Positions 44,409 through 51,632 of a stretch of 64,000 bases of DNA are shown here, one piece after another (position 1 is the stretch's first letter; each line of letters opens with the position of its first letter). The notes beneath the pieces were generated by a model, which made no database searches, had not been told where the DNA came from, and saw nothing but the letters and a program-made list of their open reading frames with translations. The stretch comes from Burkholderia sp. PAMC 26561 (GTDB taxonomy: Bacteria; Pseudomonadota; Gammaproteobacteria; Burkholderiales; Burkholderiaceae): the NCBI RefSeq assembly GCF_001557535.2, contig NZ_CP014315.1:1302001-1366000 (forward strand). The letters run 5' to 3'. The position numbers and the translations under genes were made by a program.

Positions 44409-45577
44409 GCGATCTTCAAGCGAACCGCACATCGGCAAGCCGCTTCGACGTGGCCATCGTCGGTGGCGGCGTGATGGGCTGTACGACAGCGCTTTTCCTC
44501 GCGCGCGCCGGAATGCGCGTCGCAATTGTCGAGCGCGGCGCGCTGTGTCGGGGAGCGTCGGGAGTGAACGCCGGAACGCTCACGCTGCACATGACGCGCG
44601 CCGCGCTCGTGCCCTATGCCATCGAAGCCTGGAAGATGTGGACGAACACCGGCGCATGGCTCGGGCAAAGCGTTCTTGCCACGGCGGCGCCGGGTTTGTC
44701 GCTGGCATTCACCGAAGCCGAGCGTGGCCTGTTGCAGCAACGCGCCGCCGCCCGCCGCGAGTTCGGCGCACAGATCGACCTGCTGGACCGGCACGCGGCG
44801 CTCGCCATTGAACCGGGCCTGAATCCCGCCATGCTCGAGGCAGCGTATTGCGCCACCGACGGTTTTGCCAGCGCCTATCTGACCGGCCGCGCTTACCACG
44901 CCGCGTTGAGCGACGCGGGCGTTCGCATCATCGAGCAGACTGCGGTGTCGGGTGTCGAGCGCGTGAAGGGGGTTTATCGCATCCGCACCGCCGATGAGAC
45001 CGTCAGCATTGAAGCCACCCGTCTCGTCATGGCCGGCGGCGTCTGGCTCGAACCCTTGCTTGCGATGCTCGGCATCGACATTCCAGTGAAGACGCTCGTC
45101 AACCAGTTGATCGTCACCGAGCGCATGGAGCCGGTCATGCGCTCGGTGCTGAGCATCGCAAACGGGCTGCTTTCCATGAAGCAGTTCGCGAACGGCACCG
45201 TGCTGATTGGCGGCGGCTGGCAGGGCATTGGCGATCGGGAACGCGGCGGCGTCGAGACTGTGCCGGACAACCTGATCGGCAATCTGCGGCTCGCGCAGCA
45301 CGTGATCCCCGCCCTGGCCCGCGCGCGTGTGAACCGTATCTGGCTCGGACTCGAATCTGAAACCGCCGACGCCATGCCCATGCTTGGCGCGCTGCCCGGC
45401 TTGCCCGGCGCATGGGTCATCGGCTGCGTGCATTCGGGCTATACGAGCGGCCCTTACATGGGCCGGCTGCTGAGCCAGGCCATCCTTGGCGAAGAACCCG
45501 CCATGCCGCTCTTCGATCCTGCGCGGCTGATCGTGCCGCCCGGTTCATCGACCGCCAATACTGTCAAACCTGCCTGA
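44405..45577 (+). CDS. FAD-dependent catalytic subunit (DadA/HcnC-like amine oxidoreductase)
   Basis: A 390-residue protein of the DAO (D-amino-acid oxidase/sarcosine oxidase) fold. The FAD fingerprint is VAIVGGGVMGCTTALFLARAG, and the C-terminal block reads WVIGCVHSGYTSGPYMG. It is the likely catalytic subunit that oxidises the C-N bond of an amino acid, opine or cyclic imino acid. ATGA at 44405-44408 couples it to the alpha subunit. The closest characterised functions I know are D-hydroxyproline, octopine/nopaline and glycine/HCN oxidation; none can be chosen here. Confidence 0.87.
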   Translation: MSDLQANRTSASRFDVAIVGGGVMGCTTALFLARAGMRVAIVERGALCRGASGVNAGTLTLHMTRAALVPYAIEAWKMWTNTGAWLGQSVLATAAPGLSLAFTEAERGLLQQRAAARREFGAQIDLLDRHAALAIEPGLNPAMLEAAYCATDGFASAYLTGRAYHAALSDAGVRIIEQTAVSGVERVKGVYRIRTADETVSIEATRLVMAGGVWLEPLLAMLGIDIPVKTLVNQLIVTERMEPVMRSVLSIANGLLSMKQFANGTVLIGGGWQGIGDRERGGVETVPDNLIGNLRLAQHVIPALARARVNRIWLGLESETADAMPMLGALPGLPGAWVIGCVHSGYTSGPYMGRLLSQAILGEEPAMPLFDPARLIVPPGSSTANTVKPA

Positions 45578-45593
45578 ACCCGAGACCACGAGA

Positions 45594-46529
45594 ATGATCC
45601 CGACGCACGACGCTCCCTATGACGGTATTTACGCCGCCACCCTTTGTCCGCTCGACACCGACGGGCGCCATGTGGACGAAGCCGCGCTCGAGCGGCACAT
45701 CGCGGACGTATCTGCAGTGGACGGCATTGCCGGACTGCTCGTGAACGGCCACGCCGGCGAGAATTTCATGTTGTCAGCGGCGGACAAGCGCCGCGTGGTC
45801 GAGATTGCGCACGATGTATGCGGCGACCGGCTGATCATCGTGGCGGGCGTAAATTCCGAGGACAGCTACGAGGCGCAGTCGCACGCCAACGATGCAAAAC
45901 GGGCCGGCGCCGATGCCCTGCTGCTGTTCCCGCCGTTCTCATGGGCATTGTCGACGGATCTCGATACCGTCCTCACCCACCACCGGATTGTGAACGCCGA
46001 AGCCCGCATGCCGATGATGCTGTATCAGGCCGGCGTCGGCACGGGCGGCATGGCGTACACGCCCGAGATGCTGACCGCGCTGGCCGGCTTGCCGGAAGTC
46101 GTGGCGATCAAGGAAGGCAGTTGGGAAACCGCCGCCTACGAGGCGAACCGGCGGCTGGTCAAAACGGTCGCGCCCCATGTCGCCGTGATGGCTTCCGGCG
46201 ACGAACACCTTTTCACCTGCTTCGTCACGGGCACCGAGGGCAGTCTGGTGAGCCTCGCTGCGGTCGTGCCGGAACTCATCGTGGCGTTGTACCGGGCGGT
46301 GAAGAACGGCGATCTCGCCGAAGCTCAACGCCTGCACGAACGCGTTTATCCGCTTGCGAAAGCCATCTACGGCACGGCGCCCGGCGCGCATGCAAACGCG
46401 CGCCTGAAGGCTTGCCTGCATCGGCTGGGCCGCTTTCCCAACGCGGCGATGCGTCCGCCCATTCCGCCGCTGTCGGCACTCGAACTTGCGCGTCTCGATG
46501 ACGCCCTGAGCATCGCAACCCGTCTTTAA
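45594..46529 (+). CDS. Dihydrodipicolinate synthase (DapA)-family lyase
   Basis: A 311-residue class I aldolase-fold protein. The Schiff-base lysine is K173 (VAIKEGSW), the catalytic tyrosine Y144 (MLYQAG) and the substrate loop NGHAGENF at 51-58. Family members are aldolases, deaminases/dehydratases or lyases of keto acids. Coming directly after the dehydrogenase, it probably cleaves or deaminates the imine or keto acid formed. It is 17 bases after the previous gene, with GAGA upstream. It is not a lysine-biosynthesis DapA by context. Confidence 0.85.
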   Translation: MIPTHDAPYDGIYAATLCPLDTDGRHVDEAALERHIADVSAVDGIAGLLVNGHAGENFMLSAADKRRVVEIAHDVCGDRLIIVAGVNSEDSYEAQSHANDAKRAGADALLLFPPFSWALSTDLDTVLTHHRIVNAEARMPMMLYQAGVGTGGMAYTPEMLTALAGLPEVVAIKEGSWETAAYEANRRLVKTVAPHVAVMASGDEHLFTCFVTGTEGSLVSLAAVVPELIVALYRAVKNGDLAEAQRLHERVYPLAKAIYGTAPGAHANARLKACLHRLGRFPNAAMRPPIPPLSALELARLDDALSIATRL

Positions 46530-46551
46530 CGATTCTGACAAGGAGCCACGC

Positions 46552-47967
46552 ATGACACGAACCCTGATCAAAGGCGGCCGCATCATCACGGCGGTGGACG
46601 ATTACGTGGCCGATATCCTGGTGGAAGGCGAGCGCGTGGTCTGCATTGGACTGAACCTGGAGGGCGGCGAGGACGCGCGCGTGATCGACGCAGCCGGCCT
46701 GCTCGTGTTCCCCGGCGGCGTGGATTGCCACACGCATATGGAAAACACCTTCGGGCCTTCGGTCACCGCCGACAACTTTGCGTCAGGTACACGGTCCGCC
46801 GCGTTCGGCGGGACGACCACGATCATCGACTTCGCGCTTCAGACGGCCGGCACGAGTCCCCTCGATGCTATTGCGCGGGCACGCGGCAAGGCGGATTCGA
46901 AGGCGAGCATCGACTACGGGTTTCACGTGATCGTCACCCATGTCGACGAGCGCGTGCTCGGCGACATGCAGTACGCAATCCGGCACGAAGGCGTGTCGAG
47001 CTTCAAGATGTTCATGGCGTATCCCGGCACCGTCATGTCCGACGACGCCGCCATCTTCCAGGCCATGCGCATGGTCGGCCAGCACGGCGGAATGATTGCG
47101 CTGCACGCCGAGAACGGCACGATCATCGACCTGCTGATCAAGGAGGCGCTCGCGCAAGGTCATACCGCGCCGAAGTATCACGCGCTCACGCGTCCTGCCA
47201 TCATGGAAGGCGAGGCGACGCACCGCGGCATCAAGCTCGCCGAACTGGCCGAGGCGCCAGTGTACTTCGTGCATTTGTCGGCGAAGGAAGCGTTGAAGCA
47301 TGTGATCGAGGCGCGCGATCTCGGCATTCCCGTGTTCGCGGAAACGTGCCCGCATTACCTTTTCTTCGATGAGTCCGCTTACGCCGACGAAAGCTTCGAT
47401 ATCGCGCGCTACGTGATGAGTCCGCCGCTGCGCTCGAAGGATGCGCAAAACGCCCTGTGGACCGCGCTCAAGACCGACGACCTGCAACTGATCTCCACCG
47501 ATCATTGCCCTTACTGCATGAAGGAAGGGCATCTCGGACGCGTCAACCAGAAGCCCTTCGGCGCCGACGATTTCTCGAAGATCCCCAATGGCGTGCCGGG
47601 CGTCGAGACCCGCATGACAGTGGTCTACAACGGGGGCGTGCGTCCCGGCAGGATCTCCCTGAATCGCTTTGTCGAGTTGATGTCGACTGCGCCCGCAAAG
47701 CTCTTCGGGCTGTTTCCGAAGAAAGGCACGATCGCCGTTGGCAGCGATGCCGATATTGTCCTGTTCGATCCCGACGAGTCGCACACCATCAGCGCCGATA
47801 CCCAGCACAGCGATTGCGATTTCACGCTGTTCGAAGGACATCGCGTAACCGGTCGTGTGAAGAAAGTGCTGCTGCGCGGCGAACTGCTGATCGATGACAA
47901 CGACTGGGTCGGCCGCTCCGGTGGAGGAGAGTTCGTCGCGCGTGGCGAACTCGGCGCGCACTGGTAA
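46552..47967 (+). CDS. hydA: D-hydantoinase / dihydropyrimidinase
   Basis: A 471-residue cyclic amidohydrolase with all metal ligands: H60 and H62 (DCHTHME), the carboxylated lysine K152 (SFKMFMAY), H185 (ALHAENG), H241 (FVHLSAKE) and D317 (STDHCPY). It opens the ring of hydantoins or dihydropyrimidines to N-carbamoyl amino acids. AAGGAG precedes ATG 46552. Being last in the dehydrogenase operon, it suggests that the substrate enters as a cyclic ureide or that a ring imide arises during the pathway. No N-carbamoylase of the HyuC type is seen, but the M20 enzyme at 38.2 kb could fill the role. Confidence 0.93.
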   Translation: MTRTLIKGGRIITAVDDYVADILVEGERVVCIGLNLEGGEDARVIDAAGLLVFPGGVDCHTHMENTFGPSVTADNFASGTRSAAFGGTTTIIDFALQTAGTSPLDAIARARGKADSKASIDYGFHVIVTHVDERVLGDMQYAIRHEGVSSFKMFMAYPGTVMSDDAAIFQAMRMVGQHGGMIALHAENGTIIDLLIKEALAQGHTAPKYHALTRPAIMEGEATHRGIKLAELAEAPVYFVHLSAKEALKHVIEARDLGIPVFAETCPHYLFFDESAYADESFDIARYVMSPPLRSKDAQNALWTALKTDDLQLISTDHCPYCMKEGHLGRVNQKPFGADDFSKIPNGVPGVETRMTVVYNGGVRPGRISLNRFVELMSTAPAKLFGLFPKKGTIAVGSDADIVLFDPDESHTISADTQHSDCDFTLFEGHRVTGRVKKVLLRGELLIDDNDWVGRSGGGEFVARGELGAHW

Positions 47968-48002
47968 GCGTCACGCCAGGCTACAAGCCTGCAGGCGCAC
48001 CG

Positions 48003-48809
48003 TCATGCGGCGTTCAGCCATTGCAGGATACGTCGCCAGTCCTGCGGCCTCATGGCGCCCATCCAGGTGTCGTGATCGGCGGTGGGCAACAGCATGAGCC
48101 GCGCACGGTCGTGTTCGCTCGCAAAACGTTGTGCGTGCGCGACCGGAATCAGCGTGTCCTGCTGCGCACCGACGATGACGAGCGGCCCCGCGTAACGCGC
48201 TACGGCTGCGACCGAATCGAATCTGTCGTGCAGCATCCACTTCACCGGGAAAATCGGATACTTCTCCCCGGCCACGTCGGCAAGCGAATCCCAGGGCGTA
48301 ATCAGAACGACGCCCGCGACTGACGACTCGTTGCCCTTCACCACTTGCGAAGCCATGCCCGCGCCCAGCGATTCCCCTACCAGATAAACCGGTGCGCGCC
48401 ATTGCGCACGCGCAGCCGCAAAGACTTCGCGCGAAGCGGCGACCGCTGCCTTCATGGTGCGCTCGCCTTGTCGCCTGCCATGCCCAGGGTACTCTGCAAT
48501 GACAACACGATACCCGGCGCGAACGAATACGTCGGCGAGCGGCAACTTGGTCTCCGCCGACTCTTCGTTGCCGTGATAAACGATAAAAGTACCGCGCGGT
48601 GCTTGCCCCGCTGGCGTGATCACGTAACCCGCGTACTCGCCGCCCGCCTTCCACACATCGATGCGCTCGCCCGCAAGCGAGACCGTGCGCAGATCGGCTG
48701 CGTCGGGCGTGGAGGGCAGCAGCAAGCGATCCTGCATCAGATACAACGCCAGCGCCGCCGTCAGGTAGGCAGCGACAGCAAAGCGTAGGGTATAGTCAAG
48801 CAGGCGCAT
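48003..48809 (-). CDS. Membrane-anchored alpha/beta hydrolase (BEM46-like)
   Basis: A 268-residue hydrolase with one N-terminal membrane helix (about 5-25). The nucleophile motif is VGESLGAG, the acid is probably D in AQQDTLIP and the histidine is in ADHDTW. TFIVYHGNEES and YPGHGRR are the oxyanion-hole region. It is probably a periplasmic or membrane-facing esterase/lipase. ATG 48809 is chosen over the upstream extension. It is convergent with the hydantoinase gene (35 bases apart) and unrelated to that operon. Confidence 0.8.
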   Translation of the reverse strand: MRLLDYTLRFAVAAYLTAALALYLMQDRLLLPSTPDAADLRTVSLAGERIDVWKAGGEYAGYVITPAGQAPRGTFIVYHGNEESAETKLPLADVFVRAGYRVVIAEYPGHGRRQGERTMKAAVAASREVFAAARAQWRAPVYLVGESLGAGMASQVVKGNESSVAGVVLITPWDSLADVAGEKYPIFPVKWMLHDRFDSVAAVARYAGPLVIVGAQQDTLIPVAHAQRFASEHDRARLMLLPTADHDTWMGAMRPQDWRRILQWLNAA

Positions 48810-49027
48810 GCCATGTCTCGCGCGGTAGTTTTCATGAAGGTCCCGGCCAGTATAAGTACAATCCCCTACCCGATGCACCATCCGCAATGCCCCGGTTGCG
48901 AACACACTGCATTTGTAGCGGTACTGTTTTATCGGAATCTTGAGACGCAGCAGGTCACGTAATTAAAGTGTTTTGCATAACAGCCGTTAGATAGGCGAAC
49001 GTTATCTCGTAGCGGAAAAAGAATCGA

Positions 49028-49825
49028 ATGGAAGTCAGGAATTCTCGACGATGGGCTCCGCGCGGCCGCAAACGATGGATGATCGCGACAGCCGCACTAT
49101 GTACCGCAGCCGTCGTCCGATTGATTCTTCACCCGCTGCTCGGCCCGATCATGCCCGGGACTGCTTTTCTTATCACCGCCGTGCTCGTGGAGTATTACTG
49201 TGGCCTCGCGCCTGCAATCTGCGTGATGCTGGCGGGGCTGTGTCTCGCAGATTATCTGTTCGTACCGCCGTACGGACGCATTGACATCATCGACGCGTCG
49301 GATATCCGGCTGCTGGTCTCGTACCCGCTCATTACCATGGTGGTCATTACACTGGTCGAGCGCCTGAGGCGCGCACAGTATCGCGCCGAGATGCTGGCAG
49401 CAGTGGCGCACTCCCGCTATGAGATGCTGCTGCGCGGCGATAACGAACGCCTGCTCGTGCGTCGCGCCACGGACGAAATGCATCGCATGCTGCATCACAT
49501 CGCGCAGCACACCCGCTCGCTCATACTCATCAAGGCGCTCGATCCAGCAACAAGCGCACCGCCCAGCAGTTTCGTCGCGGCCGCGGTAAGCTCGACGCCC
49601 GGTGGCACGACCGACGACGCATCGTTCCGTGCAGGCATTGCCTACGGCGCCAGGCATTCGCAAGTGCACCAGGAAGATCTTGCCCGTGTAAGCGACCGGC
49701 TGGTGCCGGGTCACCACCGCATGCGTTTTCTGTCTGGAGCCGAGGATTGGCGGGCAGTCGAATGTATGTGCGAACGCTTCACCACGCCGTCCGGCGATTT
49801 TCTCATCCTCCGGGCGGAAGACTGA
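49028..49825 (+). CDS. DUF4118-type membrane protein without kinase domain
   Basis: A 265-residue protein with four membrane helices (about residues 18-115) of the DUF4118 type, known from sensor kinase KdpD (VVRLILHPLLGPIMPGTAFLITAV; DYLFVPPYGRIDI). The cytoplasmic part of about 150 residues has no histidine-kinase or GAF motif; it includes a MLHHIAQHTRSLILI helix. So it is a stand-alone membrane sensor or scaffold. It ends three bases before a hydrolase gene, which in turn overlaps an outer-membrane protein gene, so it belongs to a coupled envelope operon of unknown role. Confidence 0.7.
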   Translation: MEVRNSRRWAPRGRKRWMIATAALCTAAVVRLILHPLLGPIMPGTAFLITAVLVEYYCGLAPAICVMLAGLCLADYLFVPPYGRIDIIDASDIRLLVSYPLITMVVITLVERLRRAQYRAEMLAAVAHSRYEMLLRGDNERLLVRRATDEMHRMLHHIAQHTRSLILIKALDPATSAPPSSFVAAAVSSTPGGTTDDASFRAGIAYGARHSQVHQEDLARVSDRLVPGHHRMRFLSGAEDWRAVECMCERFTTPSGDFLILRAED

Positions 49826-49827
49826 CC

Positions 49828-50709
49828 ATGAACGCGCCTCAAGGTCTCCCCGCCCGGAGCAACGATCACGCTGTGCTGCTGCTGCACGGGCTGTCGAGTT
49901 CCGCGTCTGAATTGCGGTTTCTTGCACGCCTTCTGACCGAAGAAGGCTTCGTGACGCACACGCCGGAACTGCCTGGCTACAGTGCGGGCACGGGACACGT
50001 GCCGATGGAGCAGTGGATCAGTGCAGCGGTTGCCGAATTCGATGCGCTCGCCGCGCAGCACCAGCACGTATCGGTCTGCGGACTCTCCATGGGCGCGACG
50101 CTGGCCGCCGCCGTGGCGCAGCAGCGCCCGGCCGCACGCGCCTTGCTGTTGCTGTCGATCACGCTCAATTACGACGGCTGGGCTATTCCCTGGTATCGAT
50201 TCCTGCTCGACTACGCCTATTACACCCCGATGCGCTCGCGCTATCGGTATCGCGAGCATAAGCCCTACGGCCTGCGCAACGAAGCGTTGCGCTCGAAGAT
50301 CGCGCGGGCGATGCAAAGGGGCGAAATCAGCGAAGTCGGGCCTGCATCCATAGCGCTGCCTGCGCTTCACGAAGCAAGCCGGCTGGCGGGCTCGGTGCGC
50401 AAGAAGCTGAAAACCATCAATGCCGATTGCCTCATCATTCACGCGATTGACGACGAGACGTCGAGCCCGCACAACGCGCGCTTTGTCGCGGCGAACGTCG
50501 GGGCGTCGTTTCTTCGCACCATCTGGCTCGATGACTCCTACCATATGATCACATCGGACAACGAACGCGAGGTCGTCGCCCGGGAGTGCGCGCTCTTTCT
50601 GCGCGAAAGCGCAGCGGCATCAGTGTCGAGCAACAATCCGACGCCCGTCGTTTCACGCGCGCTTGCGCGGCGATTGAGGCAGTTGGCGACCGTTGCGGGG
50701 AAAGCGTGA
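49828..50709 (+). CDS. Alpha/beta hydrolase (carboxylesterase-like)
   Basis: A 293-residue hydrolase. HGLSSSASELRFLA is the oxyanion loop, CGLSMGA holds the serine nucleophile, HAIDDETSSPHNA the acid and DDSYHMIT the histidine, the pattern of monoglyceride-lipase/carboxylesterase (Est30-type) enzymes. It starts two bases after the DUF4118 gene and overlaps the MipA/OmpV gene by four bases (GTGA). It may act on lipid or esterified polyketide in the cytoplasm. Function inferred from fold only. Confidence 0.82.
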   Translation: MNAPQGLPARSNDHAVLLLHGLSSSASELRFLARLLTEEGFVTHTPELPGYSAGTGHVPMEQWISAAVAEFDALAAQHQHVSVCGLSMGATLAAAVAQQRPAARALLLLSITLNYDGWAIPWYRFLLDYAYYTPMRSRYRYREHKPYGLRNEALRSKIARAMQRGEISEVGPASIALPALHEASRLAGSVRKKLKTINADCLIIHAIDDETSSPHNARFVAANVGASFLRTIWLDDSYHMITSDNEREVVARECALFLRESAAASVSSNNPTPVVSRALARRLRQLATVAGKA

Positions 50710-51497
50710 GGACCCGCAAGGCATCGATTAGTCGCCATTGCACCGCGCTCGCAGCGGCACTTGCGTGTTGCACGATGGGATTCGCGCACGCCGATGAAAC
50801 GCCGGCCGACAGCGACTGGAAGATCTCGGTCGGACCAGGCGTGTATCTGTTCCCGAAGTTTCCGGGTTCCTCGCAGCTTCAAGTGCTGCCCTTCCTCGTG
50901 CAGGACATTTCGTGGCGGGACCGCTTGTTTTCGCAGGGTCCGGATGTGCTTGGTGTCAATGTGCTGCGAAGCGAGAATTATCATGTCGGCATGTCGATGA
51001 GCTTCGACTTCCAGTCAAGATCATCCTCCGACGATGCGCGGCTCAGGGGCCTGCCCGATGTGCACTACGGACCGAAGCTGCGGCTCTTCGCCGATTACAC
51101 GTGGTGGGCGTTCACCGGCGCGGCGGCGGTCTATCAGGACATTGCGGGAACCGGACAGGGCCTGACCGCGATGGGCGATCTGTTCATATCGGCGCCTGTC
51201 GGCAACTTGCTTCTTTCAATGGGCCCCGGCCTCACCTGGGCGAATGCGACCTATACACGTACCTTGTTCGGCATCTCGCCGCAGGAAAGCGCGGCATCGG
51301 GATTGCCGCATTACGACACTGCTTCAGGCTTGCGCGATGTTCACTTCAACGTGAACGCAACGTACAAGATCAGTCCGCACTGGTCGGCGAACGTCGCGGC
51401 AGTTGTGGGACGCCTCGAGCGATACGCCGCCGGCAGTCCGATCACAGAGCGCCGGCTCGACCTCAACGGCATGGCGTCGGTGCTCTACCGCTTCTAG
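50706..51497 (+). CDS. MipA/OmpV-family outer membrane protein
   Basis: A 263-residue protein with a signal peptide (about 1-27, ending GFAHA) and a beta-barrel rich in alternating residues. GPGVYLFPKFPGSS and LDLNGMASVLYRF, ending in the C-terminal aromatic typical for barrel assembly, mark the MipA/OmpV family. These proteins are murein-hydrolase scaffolds or outer-membrane channels. The start GTG 50706 overlaps the hydrolase stop. It is convergent with the TonB receptor gene. Confidence 0.82.
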   Translation: MRTRKASISRHCTALAAALACCTMGFAHADETPADSDWKISVGPGVYLFPKFPGSSQLQVLPFLVQDISWRDRLFSQGPDVLGVNVLRSENYHVGMSMSFDFQSRSSSDDARLRGLPDVHYGPKLRLFADYTWWAFTGAAAVYQDIAGTGQGLTAMGDLFISAPVGNLLLSMGPGLTWANATYTRTLFGISPQESAASGLPHYDTASGLRDVHFNVNATYKISPHWSANVAAVVGRLERYAAGSPITERRLDLNGMASVLYRF

Positions 51498-51630
51498 CAC
51501 CCGTGACGAAGTGCGTCCACATACCCGCAAGCCGCTCGCGTTCGCGTTCGAAATCGGCGGCGGACAGCGGGGCGAAGCCCTTTTGCACGCGGCCATAAGT
51601 GAGCAGCGGCGCAAACGCAATGCGCTTCAT
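51463..51630 (-). CDS. Short ORF directly after the siderophore receptor
   Basis: Two bases after the receptor's stop, ATG 51630 opens a 55-codon frame. MKRIAFAPLLTYGRVQKGFA and RERERLAGMWTHFV read like a real protein with GC-rich codon use; the last residues overlap the end of the MipA gene and look random. It may be the 5' remnant of a gene that once followed the receptor. I do not recognise the family. Confidence 0.3.
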   Translation of the reverse strand: MKRIAFAPLLTYGRVQKGFAPLSAADFERERERLAGMWTHFVTGARSGRAPTPCR

Positions 51631-51632
51631 GC

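Noticed and set aside
42680..46529. A hydroxyproline degradation operon
   Set aside because: The dehydrogenase and DapA-like enzymes fit, but no proline racemase/epimerase is present and the hydantoinase does not belong to that pathway. So I left the substrate open.
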